Below, piece by piece: positions 1-10,323 of a DNA stretch of 64,000 bases. Each line of letters starts with the position of its first letter. Positions within the stretch are counted from its first letter, which is position 1. The translations under genes were made by a program, and so were the position numbers. Under the pieces are notes generated by a model. The model was not told where the DNA came from. It saw nothing but the letters and a program-made list of their open reading frames with translations, and did no database searches. The stretch comes from an uncultured Alphaproteobacteria bacterium. Lineage in GTDB: Bacteria; Pseudomonadota; Alphaproteobacteria; HIMB59; GCA-002718135. The DNA lies in contig CACKIH010000004.1 in NCBI GenBank assembly GCA_902600225.1, forward strand, positions 24,857-88,856, given 5' to 3'.

Positions 1-681
1 AACCAAGAATTACCATCATATGCTCATGCTGTAGGTGCAGTTTATAGAAACTCAGACCCATCAGATATTGTCGTAACTGCAGCTGGAGGGTTAGTAGGTG
101 AAGTGGTTCAAATATGGAAACCTAAAGAACTAAATACTTTTGAAACTGAATGGGGTTTTAGTTGCATGAGTTATGAAATATCAGGTGCACTTGGAATCAA
201 AATGGCAAAACCTAATCAGGATGTAATTGTATTTGTAGGTGATGGATCATACCTTTTACAAAATAGCGACATCTACAGTTCAGTTTTATATGATAAAAAA
301 TTAATTATAGTTGTTTGTGATAATGGCGGTCACATGGTTATTAATAGATTGCAACTAGCAAAAGGTGGAAATGAATATCTTTGTAATCTCAATGCAGCCA
401 GAGCGACAAATGTACAGTTTGTAGATTTTGAGGCTCACGCAAAAAGTATGGGGGCAAATGGTGAGACTGTTAAATCCATTTCAGAGTTAGAGGCTGCTTT
501 CAAAAGAGCAAAAGAATCAGACAAAACCTATGTTATTTCTATGAAAACAGATGGGTATGAATGGTTAGAGGGGACAGCTTTCTGGGAAAGTCCAACACTT
601 GAAGTAGATAATACCGAAGGTAAGAAATCAGCTCTTAGTGAATTTTTAGAAGGAAAAAATAAACAACGTAAAGGCGTATAA
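1..681 (+). CDS. iolD: 3D-(3,5/4)-trihydroxycyclohexane-1,2-dione acylhydrolase (IolD), C-terminal part; 5' end outside window
   Basis: Frame 1 is open from base 1 (NQELPSYAHAVGAVYRNSDPSDIVVTAAGG...); ThDP-enzyme motif VGDGSYLLQNSDIYSSV and IolD-like EWGFSCMSYEISGALGIKMA. Confidence 0.85.
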   Translation, partial: NQELPSYAHAVGAVYRNSDPSDIVVTAAGGLVGEVVQIWKPKELNTFETEWGFSCMSYEISGALGIKMAKPNQDVIVFVGDGSYLLQNSDIYSSVLYDKKLIIVVCDNGGHMVINRLQLAKGGNEYLCNLNAARATNVQFVDFEAHAKSMGANGETVKSISELEAAFKRAKESDKTYVISMKTDGYEWLEGTAFWESPTLEVDNTEGKKSALSEFLEGKNKQRKGV

Positions 682-714
682 AAATAAATTTCTATTTCTA
701 AAATAAAAAATTGT

Positions 715-1743
715 ATGAGTCAAAACAAGCCTATAATTTTATTAGATCCATATCCAAGAACAATGGACCTACTTTTTTCTAAAGAAAATTTAAACTACTT
801 AAAAAAAAATTTTAAACTTATTACAGCGCCAAATAAAAATAAAAATAATTTTTATGAAAAAAATCTACCTAAGGCAGATTATATTTTTGGGCAACCCAAT
901 TTACCTTCATCTTTAATTTCAAAATCTACAAAACTTAAAGCCATATTTAATGTAGAGAGCAATTTTATGGACAATATGGATTACGATTATTGTTTTAGAA
1001 AAGGAATACATGTTTTAGCAACATCTCCTGTGTTTGCTCAACCTGTTGCTGAAATGGCAATGGGTCTTACTCTATCTATAGCGAGAAGTATTCATATTGC
1101 TCACTCCGACTTTATTTCAAAAAAAGAAAAATATGGTGGTACAATAAGTCAGAAAAATTTTTTAATAAAAAATAAAACATTTGGTTTAATTGGATTTGGT
1201 GATTTAGCTAAATCTCTTACGCCTATACTAAAAGCATTTTCTAATAATATTATGGCTTATGATCCTTGGATACCCAATAAAGAAATTGAAAAATTTGATG
1301 TTAAGCCAACCAGTTTAAATTCGTTACTCAAGAATGCTGACATAATTTATGTATTAGCTTCCATTACTTCCTCTAATGAATCTATGATTAATTCTTCTAA
1401 ACTTAAATTAATAAAAGATGGCTCAGTTTTTGTATTAATGAGTAGAGCAGCCATAATAAATTTTGTTGATTTTTTTAATTTTTTAAAAAATAGAAATGTG
1501 TTTGCTGCAATTGATGTTTTTCCACAAGAACCATTTCCTAAAAATCATAAATTAAGAAAACTTAAAAATGTAATTTTTTCTCCGCATAGGGCTGGCGCAT
1601 TAGACAGTGTATTTAAAGAGATGGGTGAATTAGTAATTCAAGATTTAAAACTTATTTCAAAAGGTCTACCTCCTAAATTATGCAAAAAAGCTGAAAGAGA
1701 AACTGTTAAATATTTACGTTCAAAACCAGTTGATATTAATTAA
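715..1743 (+). CDS. D-isomer-specific 2-hydroxyacid dehydrogenase family protein
   Basis: ORF; NAD-binding GLIGFGDLAKSL, MSRAAIINFVDF and DVFPQEPFPKNHKLRKLKNVIFSPHRAG motifs. Confidence 0.8.
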   Translation: MSQNKPIILLDPYPRTMDLLFSKENLNYLKKNFKLITAPNKNKNNFYEKNLPKADYIFGQPNLPSSLISKSTKLKAIFNVESNFMDNMDYDYCFRKGIHVLATSPVFAQPVAEMAMGLTLSIARSIHIAHSDFISKKEKYGGTISQKNFLIKNKTFGLIGFGDLAKSLTPILKAFSNNIMAYDPWIPNKEIEKFDVKPTSLNSLLKNADIIYVLASITSSNESMINSSKLKLIKDGSVFVLMSRAAIINFVDFFNFLKNRNVFAAIDVFPQEPFPKNHKLRKLKNVIFSPHRAGALDSVFKEMGELVIQDLKLISKGLPPKLCKKAERETVKYLRSKPVDIN

Positions 1744-1764
1744 AATTTATTTAAAAACACTCTT

Positions 1765-2511
1765 ATGTCAGATAACTTAGTACTAGAAGCTAAATCAGTT
1801 TCAAAATTTTTTGGTACTATCACAGCTCTTCAAAATGTAGATCTTCATTTAAATAAAGGTGAGGTTCTTGGTGTCGTCGGAGATAACGGTGCTGGAAAAT
1901 CTACATTGATGAAAGTTTTATCAGGATTATATAAGCCAAGTGAGGGTTCACTTTTTTTTGATAAGGAAAAAGTAACTTTAAATAGTCCCAGAGACTCACA
2001 AAATTTGGGCTTAGAAATGGTATATCAAGATTTAGCACTAGCTGGTAATCTCCCTATCGGTGACAATATTTTTTTAGGAAGAGAACCAACAAGAAAAGTT
2101 GGCCCTTTCAATTTTTTAGATCATAAAAAAAGAAAACAGTTAACGGAAGAGCATCTTGCAAAACTTAAAATAAACGTAAAGAGTGCTGATCAAAAGGTTG
2201 AAGAATTATCAGGCGGACAAAGACAAGCAGTTGCAATTGCTAGAGCTACAGCTTTTAATGCAAAAATTGTATTGATGGATGAACCAACAGCAGCACTTGC
2301 TGTTAAAGAAGTTGGAAAGGTTCTAGATTTAATTTTAAATCTAAAAAAATTAGGTGTTAGTGTAATTGTAATTAGTCACCGTATGGATGATATTTTTACT
2401 GTTTGTGATCGCGTAATGGCACTTTTTCAAGGAACAAACTTCGCTGAATCAGAATTAAAAAATACTTCAAGAGACGAAGTGATTGGATGGATCATGGGGA
2501 AAAAAGATTAA
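1765..2511 (+). CDS. Sugar ABC transporter ATP-binding protein (CUT2-like, single ABC domain)
   Basis: Walker A GDNGAGKST, signature LSGGQRQAVAIARA, Walker B IVLMDEPTAAL; 248 aa. Confidence 0.9.
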   Translation: MSDNLVLEAKSVSKFFGTITALQNVDLHLNKGEVLGVVGDNGAGKSTLMKVLSGLYKPSEGSLFFDKEKVTLNSPRDSQNLGLEMVYQDLALAGNLPIGDNIFLGREPTRKVGPFNFLDHKKRKQLTEEHLAKLKINVKSADQKVEELSGGQRQAVAIARATAFNAKIVLMDEPTAALAVKEVGKVLDLILNLKKLGVSVIVISHRMDDIFTVCDRVMALFQGTNFAESELKNTSRDEVIGWIMGKKD

Positions 2512-3518
2512 TGGATAAGAATCAAGAAACTTTATTTGTCAGACTTATTCCTTTTTTTGAGAGATATGGAATCTTATTACTGATCCTAATAATGATTGCT
2601 GTCCTACATTTGTTGCAACCTGATGTTTTTTTATCATGGAGAAATGTAACAAATATTTTTAAACAAGTTTCTTGGCAGTCTATGTTAGCGCTTGGTGTCT
2701 TTATGGTCATTGTAACTGCAGGTATAGATCTATCAGTCGGTTCAATTATTATGTTATCATTAATGGGACTCGCTATTGCTTCGAAGGCAGGAATGCCTTG
2801 GTACGTTGTCATGTTAGTTGCACCAGCAATTGGATTTTTGTGCGGTATGTTTAATGGTATTGGCATTACCTTACTTCGCATGCCTCATCCGTTTATTATG
2901 ACATTGGGCACGCTGTATATATTTAGAGGAATTGGAAACCTTATTTCTGGAGGAGTGCCAATAACAGGTTTTGCTGAACAGATAAGAGTTATCGGAAATG
3001 GTAAAATTAAACTGGATGTTTTTTTCGGAGAAGGGGCGCGAGAGTACATTCCTACAAGTTTGATTTTAATGATTGTTATATTCTTTATCTTTTGGATATT
3101 TTTAAATCATACAAGAATAGGTAAATGGATTTATGCGATTGGTGGTAACCCTGGAGCAGCAAGAGCAGCAGGTATAAATGTTGATCGTATTTTAATCGTA
3201 GTTTACACCCTTTGTGGTTTCTTGGCTGGTATTGGAGGGTTAATTTTAGCTGGAAGAACGAATTCTGCTTATCCGAATGCTGGTTTACAATCTGAGTTAG
3301 ATGCGATTGCAGCAGTCATTATAGGTGGTGCAAGCTTCTTTGGGGGCAGAGGAACCGTTTTAGGTGTGTTTGCTGGAGTCATGATCATGGGCATACTCCG
3401 AAATGGTCTAAATCTAATGAATGTTAGTGTTTTCTGGCAACAAGTTCTTATTGGGTCAATTATTATTTTGGCTGTTTATATCGATGTTCTAAGAAGACAA
3501 CTTGCGACCAGAACATAA
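2511..3518 (+). CDS. Sugar ABC transporter permease (RbsC-like)
   Basis: Multi-TM; GIDLSVGSIIMLS and AAVIIGGASFFGGRGTVLGV motifs; start placed at ATG 2511 (TAATG overlap with the upstream ATPase) rather than 2487. Confidence 0.88.
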   Translation: MDKNQETLFVRLIPFFERYGILLLILIMIAVLHLLQPDVFLSWRNVTNIFKQVSWQSMLALGVFMVIVTAGIDLSVGSIIMLSLMGLAIASKAGMPWYVVMLVAPAIGFLCGMFNGIGITLLRMPHPFIMTLGTLYIFRGIGNLISGGVPITGFAEQIRVIGNGKIKLDVFFGEGAREYIPTSLILMIVIFFIFWIFLNHTRIGKWIYAIGGNPGAARAAGINVDRILIVVYTLCGFLAGIGGLILAGRTNSAYPNAGLQSELDAIAAVIIGGASFFGGRGTVLGVFAGVMIMGILRNGLNLMNVSVFWQQVLIGSIIILAVYIDVLRRQLATRT

Positions 3519-3606
3519 TATTAAAAAATAATTACTTTCTGACAAACAGTCACTTGATTAGATTTCATTTTTGATTAATGATTAAAAAAAAATTTTAGGA
3601 GGAAAA

Positions 3607-4524
3607 ATGAAATTTTTTATTTCTTTAATTACTACTTCTATATTGTTTTTTTCAGGTAGTCTTTTAGCAGGCTCACATGCAAAAACAATAATGCTAAGTA
3701 CTAAAGGACCAGGTGCTGGAAACCCTTTTTGGGCTTCAGTTGAAGCTGGTGCTAAAGATGCTGCTGAAGAGTTTGGTGTAAACCTAATCATACTTTCACC
3801 ACCACAAGAAAGTGATGTAATGGCTCAGGTAGCTCAAATTGAAGACCAAATTGCAAAAGGTGTAGACGGTATTGCGATCGCACCAACTGATCCTAACGCA
3901 GTTGCACCAATTCTTGATGATGCAATGGCTTCAGGTGTTCCAGTTGTATACATTGATACTAATGGAATTAATGAAGGTGTAACTTTCATTGGTACAAACA
4001 ATATCAATGGTGCTGCTTTAGCTGCTCAATACATTTGTGATAATGTTCCAAGTGGTTCTGATGTTGCAATCCTTCAAGGTATGATCACTCAAACTACTGG
4101 TCAACACAGAGCTGAAGGATCTAGCAAAGGTCTTAAAGCATGTGGTATGAACGTTGTTGCTGAACTTCCAGCTAACTGGGATACTGCACAAGGTATGTCA
4201 GTAACTGAAGATATCATCACTGGTAACCCAAATCTAAAAGCAATCTTTGCTTCTAATGATAATATGGGTCTAGGTGCTATCCAAGCATTAAAAAATGCTG
4301 ATATGCTAGATGATGTTGTCGTTGTTGGATTTGATGCTAACCCTGATGCTGCCGCAAGTGTAATGGCTGGTGAAATGTCAGCTACTATTGCTCAATTCTC
4401 ATATAACATGGGATATATGGGTGTAGAAAATGCACTTAAATTAGCAAATGGTGAAAGCATTCCAGATAACATTGATACTGGAACTGTATTAGTTACTAAA
4501 GAAAACGCTGCAGACTTTATGTAA
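3607..4524 (+). CDS. Ribose-type periplasmic sugar-binding protein
   Basis: Signal peptide, AGGAGG RBS, type I periplasmic binding protein motifs (GVDGIAIAPTDPNAVAPILDDAMASGVPVVYIDT). Confidence 0.9.
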   Translation: MKFFISLITTSILFFSGSLLAGSHAKTIMLSTKGPGAGNPFWASVEAGAKDAAEEFGVNLIILSPPQESDVMAQVAQIEDQIAKGVDGIAIAPTDPNAVAPILDDAMASGVPVVYIDTNGINEGVTFIGTNNINGAALAAQYICDNVPSGSDVAILQGMITQTTGQHRAEGSSKGLKACGMNVVAELPANWDTAQGMSVTEDIITGNPNLKAIFASNDNMGLGAIQALKNADMLDDVVVVGFDANPDAAASVMAGEMSATIAQFSYNMGYMGVENALKLANGESIPDNIDTGTVLVTKENAADFM

Positions 4525-4550
4525 GCTGTAGAAAATAAATTTCTCAAAAG

Positions 4551-4574
4551 GGCCGCTTTGCGGCCTTTTTTTTT
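4551..4574 (+). terminator. Rho-independent terminator after binding protein gene
   Basis: GGCCGC-TTT-GCGGCC followed by 9 T. Confidence 0.9.
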
Positions 4575-4646
4575 ATCAATATTTATAATTTTTATATACT
4601 TATCTTTATTTTTCCTTAAATTAAATCTCATTAAATAGGAGGAATA

Positions 4647-5600
4647 ATGAAAAAATTAATTTTTATTATAGCTTCGGCTATTACTTTTTTAACTATTTCT
4701 TTCTCAGCAAACGCACTTAAAGTTGGTGCTCTATATTTAGATACTGCTGGTTTTTTTGGTGAAATCAAATACGGTATAGAAAAAGCTGGAGAAGAAGAGG
4801 GTATCGAACTTACAGGTGCTAACTCTCAAAGTGATGTTGCTAGAGAAGCTGAATTCATAGATACACTGCTTGCAACTGGTGTTGATGTTGTAATTATGTC
4901 ACCAGTGTCAACAGAATCTTCTGTTGCGGCTGTTGAAAGACTTGCAGAAGCAGGAGTACCAGTAGTTTGTTACAACACTTGCTTAAATGATGAAGATGCT
5001 AAAAGACTTGCATATGCTTTGGTAACTACAAGTCAAAGAGAGCTAGGATATCCTGTTGGTATTATTGCTGGTAACTGGGCAATTAAAGCAGGAATAGATC
5101 TAAAAATTGGAATTCACAATTGTAACAGATATGAAGCTTGTCAAGAAAGAGAAGATGGTTTCATTGATGGATTAAAATCAACAGGTGTGAATTTTGAAGT
5201 AGTTAACAATCAAGAAGCTTTTTCAAATGATGTTGCAACACAAGTTGGAACAGATATGCTAATTGCAAATCCTGAAATCAATCTAATGTACGCAGCAAAC
5301 GAGGGTGGAACAATTGGTGCCGTTAATGCTGTTTTAGCAGCTGGTCAAATTGGCAAAACATATGTTATGGGTACTGATGCAACAGCAGAGTTGATGAATT
5401 TTGTCAGTGATGGTGAAATTTTGTTAGCAGTTAATTCACAATTTCCAAGAGACATGGGAGCAGGTGCAATGAGAGCTGCATTAAAAGCTGTAAAAGGTGA
5501 GGCAATTGATGAATATGTTCAATTAACACCTACTAAAGTATTCACTTCAATAGATAAGATAGCAATTGATACTTGGTTATCTGAAAGAGGATACGATTAA
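4647..5600 (+). CDS. Sugar ABC transporter substrate-binding protein (type I PBP family)
   Basis: Signal peptide, AGGAGG RBS, GVDVVIMSPVSTESSVAAVERLAEAGVPVVCYNT. Confidence 0.88.
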   Translation: MKKLIFIIASAITFLTISFSANALKVGALYLDTAGFFGEIKYGIEKAGEEEGIELTGANSQSDVAREAEFIDTLLATGVDVVIMSPVSTESSVAAVERLAEAGVPVVCYNTCLNDEDAKRLAYALVTTSQRELGYPVGIIAGNWAIKAGIDLKIGIHNCNRYEACQEREDGFIDGLKSTGVNFEVVNNQEAFSNDVATQVGTDMLIANPEINLMYAANEGGTIGAVNAVLAAGQIGKTYVMGTDATAELMNFVSDGEILLAVNSQFPRDMGAGAMRAALKAVKGEAIDEYVQLTPTKVFTSIDKIAIDTWLSERGYD

Positions 5601-5612
5601 TAAATCATTTAA

Positions 5613-5639
5613 GGGGTATCTTAAGATACCCCTTTTTTT
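5613..5639 (+). terminator. Strong terminator-like hairpin directly abutting the permease start codon
   Basis: GGGGTATCTTAAGATACCCC + 7 T; the ATG of the next CDS begins at 5640. Confidence 0.85.
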
Positions 5640-6632
5640 ATGACAGAACAGACTTTAGAAAAAAATAAAAAGAAAATAAAAATTAGTAATCTTCATGAGA
5701 TAGGATTGTTAATTGCGTTGATTTTAGTTCTTCTTTTATTTTCATTCACTACTGAAAATTTTTTTACTCAAAGAAATTTTACTAGTATTTTAAGAAGTGC
5801 TTCTTACGTTGGATTAATTGCATTCCCAATGACCTTTGTTTTAATTACAAGAGAAATTGATATCAGTGTTGGCCCTTCTGTTGCATGGTCTGGTTTATTT
5901 TTTGTTATTTTAATTAAGTGGTATGATTTCAGTTATTTTTCATCAGCCGCTATTGTAATTTTATGGGGAATACTCTTAGGTTATTTTATAGGTATTGCTC
6001 GAACAAAATTATTTATTCCAACGTTTATTACAACTTTAGCATTGTGGAGCGCTTTAAGAGGTTACTCACTATTTGTAACAGAAGGCAGACCAATTGCAAT
6101 AAGTAATAAAGAGTTTCGATATCTTTTTGGTGGTGACATTTTAGGTTTACCAACTGTTACATGGATAATGCTTGGGGCCTTTCTAGTTTTTTGGTTTGCT
6201 AGTAAGTATACAGTCACTGGAACAAATTTTTATGCTGTTGGCGGCAATCCTAAAGCCGCAAGAAATATTGGTATTAATGTTGATAGAGTGAAGATTCTAG
6301 CATTGATAGGAACTAGTCTTTTTGCTGCTATTGTAGGAATATTATTTGTCGCAAGAGTATCTTCAGGAAATGCAAACCTTGCAGATGGCATGGAGTTCGA
6401 TGTTATTGCTGCAGTTGTAGTTGGCGGAACAGCACTCGGAGGTGCAGTAGGAACTATGACTGGCACTTTACTTGGATGTGTATTTATAGCTATGATCAGT
6501 AATGGTTTAATACATTGGGGAATAGATCCAGATTTAAACAAAGTTGTTAAAGGTATTATAATTTTTTTAGCAGTAGTAATTAATTCTAATGTTACTTTTA
6601 AATCGAATTCGGGCGGACCAAAAGAGGATTAA
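5640..6632 (+). CDS. Sugar ABC transporter permease (RbsC-like)
   Basis: Multi-TM; REIDISVGPSVAWS, AAVVVGGTALGGAVGTMTG. Confidence 0.88.
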   Translation: MTEQTLEKNKKKIKISNLHEIGLLIALILVLLLFSFTTENFFTQRNFTSILRSASYVGLIAFPMTFVLITREIDISVGPSVAWSGLFFVILIKWYDFSYFSSAAIVILWGILLGYFIGIARTKLFIPTFITTLALWSALRGYSLFVTEGRPIAISNKEFRYLFGGDILGLPTVTWIMLGAFLVFWFASKYTVTGTNFYAVGGNPKAARNIGINVDRVKILALIGTSLFAAIVGILFVARVSSGNANLADGMEFDVIAAVVVGGTALGGAVGTMTGTLLGCVFIAMISNGLIHWGIDPDLNKVVKGIIIFLAVVINSNVTFKSNSGGPKED

Positions 6633-7372
6633 TGGAGATTCTAGAATTAAATAATATTTCTAAAAGTTTTGGAGCTATCAAAGCACTAGATAATGTAACA
6701 TTATCTTTACGATCAGGAGAAGTTCTAGGACTAATGGGCGATAATGGTGCTGGGAAATCTACCTTAATAAAAATTATAGCTGGGAACTTTAAACAATCAT
6801 CTGGAACAATAAATTTTGAAAACCAAAAGGTTGAATTTTCAAAACCAATGGAAGCTAGAGATAAAGGTATAGAAGTTGTTTACCAAGACTTAGCATTATG
6901 TGATAATTTAACAGCAGCTTCTAATATTTTTCTTACTAGAGAGATTAAAAGAAATTTTGGATTAATAAAAATTATCAATTTTTCAGAGATGTTTAAAAGA
7001 GCTAAAGATATTTTCAAAGATCTTAAGTCAGAAACATTACCAGATGAAGAAGTGAAAATGATGTCTGGAGGTCAAAGACAGGCAGTGGCTATTGGTAGAA
7101 CAAAATTATCGAAAGCTAAAGTTGTATTGTTAGATGAGCCCACTGCAGCAATCAGTGTAAGACAAGTGGCGGAAGTATTAGAGTTAATTAAGCAACTTAA
7201 AAATCAGGGTATAGCTGTTGTTATCATTAGTCATAGAATGCCCGATGTTTTTGCAGTCAGTGATAGAATTGCAGTACTAAGAAGAGGTCAATTAGTGGCA
7301 AACAAACTTGCAAAAGAAAGTTCACCTGAAGAAGTTACAGCTTTAATCACAGGCGCTATTGAAAAAGCCTAA
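6632..7372 (+). CDS. Sugar ABC transporter ATP-binding protein (CUT2-like, single ABC domain)
   Basis: GDNGAGKST, MSGGQRQAVAIGRT, VVLLDEPTAAI. Confidence 0.9.
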   Translation: MEILELNNISKSFGAIKALDNVTLSLRSGEVLGLMGDNGAGKSTLIKIIAGNFKQSSGTINFENQKVEFSKPMEARDKGIEVVYQDLALCDNLTAASNIFLTREIKRNFGLIKIINFSEMFKRAKDIFKDLKSETLPDEEVKMMSGGQRQAVAIGRTKLSKAKVVLLDEPTAAISVRQVAEVLELIKQLKNQGIAVVIISHRMPDVFAVSDRIAVLRRGQLVANKLAKESSPEEVTALITGAIEKA

Positions 7373-7394
7373 TTGTTGATTTATTTTAATATTT

Positions 7395-8366
7395 ATGCAC
7401 GTTGATGATACTTGGTTTAAGCCTAAATTAAACAAAAAATTATTAAAAGAATTATCAAAAAGAAGTGATTGGGAAGGTTTCAAACATTTTGGAATTTACT
7501 TCTTTTTTTTATTCTTATTTGGTTTTCTTACCTACCTAACCTGGGGAAGCTTATTATCCCTACCCCTTCTCATCTGCTACAGTACGATATGGGCTTATAG
7601 CCCCTCTAATTGGCATGAAACACTACATCGGACAGCATTTAAAAATAAAATATTAAATGATGTTTTTTATTATGTTAGTTCTTTTATGGCTAACATGGAG
7701 CCAGTAAGATGGAGATGGAGTCATACTTTTCATCATAGTCATACTCTTCAAACACATGGTGATTATGATCACGAGATACAATTAACAAGACCAACAGATT
7801 TAATACATTTCTTTTGTCAATTTATTCCATTTGGACAACTAATCTATCCGCATAAAACTCTTCAGTTCGAAATAGTAAAACACTCAATGGGCTACTTAAC
7901 AGATGTTGTAAAACAGAATGCTCCAGAAAAAGAAAAATCAATCATAATTAGAAATTCAAGATTGTTTGTGTTGTTGTGGTTATTAATTATTTCAATTTCA
8001 ATATATTATACTTCTTGGTTACCAATTTTTTTATTTCTACTTCCAAATTATTTAGGCGCACCTCTAAATCAAATTGTTAACATAACACAACATTTGGGTG
8101 TGCCATTTGATGTTAAAGATCATCGATTAACAACTCATAATATAAAATTAAATCCTATCTTTAGTTTTTTATATTATCATATGGAATATCATCTTGAGCA
8201 CCATCTATTTCCAACTGTGCCATCTTATAATCTTCCGAAATTACACAAGCTCATTAAAGATCAAATACCTCAGCCCCATCCTTCATTATTTTCATTTTGG
8301 AAATCAGTTCTTCCATCCGTTATAAAACAAGCTTACAATTCAAAGCATTCATACAAAATGTATTAA
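7395..8366 (+). CDS. Fatty acid desaturase-fold membrane di-iron protein (paralog 1)
   Basis: Histidine boxes HETLHR, HTFHHSH, EYHLEHHLFP; multi-TM. Confidence 0.82.
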   Translation: MHVDDTWFKPKLNKKLLKELSKRSDWEGFKHFGIYFFFLFLFGFLTYLTWGSLLSLPLLICYSTIWAYSPSNWHETLHRTAFKNKILNDVFYYVSSFMANMEPVRWRWSHTFHHSHTLQTHGDYDHEIQLTRPTDLIHFFCQFIPFGQLIYPHKTLQFEIVKHSMGYLTDVVKQNAPEKEKSIIIRNSRLFVLLWLLIISISIYYTSWLPIFLFLLPNYLGAPLNQIVNITQHLGVPFDVKDHRLTTHNIKLNPIFSFLYYHMEYHLEHHLFPTVPSYNLPKLHKLIKDQIPQPHPSLFSFWKSVLPSVIKQAYNSKHSYKMY

Positions 8367-9187
8367 TATTTATCTGATAATTTCAAAAAGCTTTCGTATT
8401 CTTTATCCTCAATTCCAACAGTGATCTTAGGGTCATCAAACTTTTTATCTTCAGTGTCTTTAATAAATTCCTTGTAAGCATTTACTCTTTCAACATGAAG
8501 TTTATCGAACTCTTTTTTAAAGTTTCTATAGATTCTTGAATGTCTTGGAACGTGGCCTGTGTTGTATCCAAGAATGTCTTGAGAAAATAAATATTGTCCA
8601 TCACAACCAGAACCACTGCCCATTGAAATTGTTAATAGCTTTACTTTTTTTGTAATTATTTCAGCTACTTTTGGAGGAACAACTTCAACCTCTAGACCTA
8701 TTGCTCCTGCATCATCAAGTTCTAAAGCATGTTCTAATACTTGAATTGCTTCTTTGGCATTTTTACCAATCGCTCTAAAACCACCAATCCAATTTACATG
8801 ACCTGGTATCAAACCAACATGACTAATTACTGGAACTTTTTCTTTTCTCAAACTTTTAATAATACTTGAACTATTATTTGTATAAAATGAATCACAACCA
8901 ATTGATAACAATTTGTACGCCGCTCTCACTGCTTCATCAGCAGTTGCGTATGATTTTTCAGGTGCAGCACTCATCAGGTGAGTGTTAGGTGCCGCATCTC
9001 TTATTCTTTTAACATCATCTAATTTTCCAAAAATTCCATGGTGCGGCATATCATACGCTGTACATATCATATCAATCCCAGCCTCTTCTGCTGCTATTGC
9101 CTCTTCTACATTATTTACATATACCTCATGAATTTGTCTGACACCCTTAAGCTTTAATAGGTCATATACGGTTAGTTTTTTTTTCAT
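8363..9187 (-). CDS. PanB-like (ketopantoate hydroxymethyltransferase / PEP mutase superfamily) protein, divergent
   Basis: VISHVGLIPGHVNWIGGF, SMGSGSGCDGQYLFSQDILGY; TIM-barrel-like ORF on the minus strand. Confidence 0.7.
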   Translation of the reverse strand: MKKKLTVYDLLKLKGVRQIHEVYVNNVEEAIAAEEAGIDMICTAYDMPHHGIFGKLDDVKRIRDAAPNTHLMSAAPEKSYATADEAVRAAYKLLSIGCDSFYTNNSSSIIKSLRKEKVPVISHVGLIPGHVNWIGGFRAIGKNAKEAIQVLEHALELDDAGAIGLEVEVVPPKVAEIITKKVKLLTISMGSGSGCDGQYLFSQDILGYNTGHVPRHSRIYRNFKKEFDKLHVERVNAYKEFIKDTEDKKFDDPKITVGIEDKEYESFLKLSDKY

Positions 9188-9233
9188 AAATCTTGTTTAT
9201 TTTTTTTTTATAAAAATTATATATATTAAATAT

Positions 9234-10262
9234 ATGACTGTCATTAGAGATACAAATGTTTCTGCGGATCTTGAAGCCAAACTAGGTAAGAATATTTGGT
9301 GGAAACCAGATCTTGACAGAAAAGTATTAAAAGAACTCTGTGTTAAAAGATCCTTACCAGGAATTATTTATGTCTCATTATATTTTTTTGCTTTAGCTAT
9401 TTCAGGTTATCTAGCATATTATACCTGGGGTACTTACTGGACAATTTTATGGTTTTGGGTCTATGGAACTATTTACACTTTCAGCGGTGCTTATGACCAC
9501 GAAAGTCGACATAGAACACTTTTTAAAGAAAGATGGTTAAACGATTTATTTCAATATATTTTTTCTTTCATGACAAATTTTGAACCAGTGCGATGGAGAT
9601 GGACTCACACTTTACATCATAGTTACACATTACATACAAAAGAACCTCATGATTTTGAAATTCAAGTAGATAGACCAAGTAAGCTATTTAAATATTTCGT
9701 TAGTTTTATCCCTTTTGGACCTCTGCTATGGATACATCAGTCCTATTTAGTAGAAACATTAAAAAATTCCCTAGGTATAATGACCCCGGTAATAAGAGAT
9801 TGTGTGCCAAAAGAACATCAATGGAAAGTTTTTTTATCTTCTAGAATTCATATGTTAATATGGTTATCTATAATTTTATTTTCTATATATTTTCAAACTA
9901 TTTTACCTGTATTGTTTTTTCTTTTACCTACATTTTATGGAAACACGTTATTTTTTATGTGCGGTTTAACTCAACATGCAGGACTTGCATTTGATGTTAA
10001 AGATCACAGAGTAAATACAAGAACAGTAATTCTTAATCCAATATTAAGCTGGCTTTACATTAAATTAGAGTATCATATTGAACATCACATGTACCCTCAA
10101 GTACCTTGGTATAATCTACCAAAATTACATAAAATTATTAAGAATCAACTACCAAAACCAAACTATGGTTTAATTAGCGCCTACAAAGATATTGTGCCAG
10201 TTATTATTAAGCAGGCATTTGATCCAAACTACGTTCCTGATAGAAAAATACCAAACGTATAA
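9234..10262 (+). CDS. Fatty acid desaturase-fold membrane di-iron protein (paralog 2)
   Basis: HESRHR, HTLHHSY, EYHIEHHMYPQVPWYNLPKLHK. Confidence 0.82.
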   Translation: MTVIRDTNVSADLEAKLGKNIWWKPDLDRKVLKELCVKRSLPGIIYVSLYFFALAISGYLAYYTWGTYWTILWFWVYGTIYTFSGAYDHESRHRTLFKERWLNDLFQYIFSFMTNFEPVRWRWTHTLHHSYTLHTKEPHDFEIQVDRPSKLFKYFVSFIPFGPLLWIHQSYLVETLKNSLGIMTPVIRDCVPKEHQWKVFLSSRIHMLIWLSIILFSIYFQTILPVLFFLLPTFYGNTLFFMCGLTQHAGLAFDVKDHRVNTRTVILNPILSWLYIKLEYHIEHHMYPQVPWYNLPKLHKIIKNQLPKPNYGLISAYKDIVPVIIKQAFDPNYVPDRKIPNV

Positions 10263-10323
10263 CGTAATTTTATTTTTCAATTTTTTATTTTAAATTTTGT
10301 AGTAATGTATATCATTTAACAAT

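Noticed and set aside
2522-2881. 119-aa minus-strand ORF opposite the first RbsC-like permease (similarly 6230-6541, 12555-12848, 13326-13556)
   Set aside because: Antisense shadow ORFs of conserved permease genes with no recognisable family.
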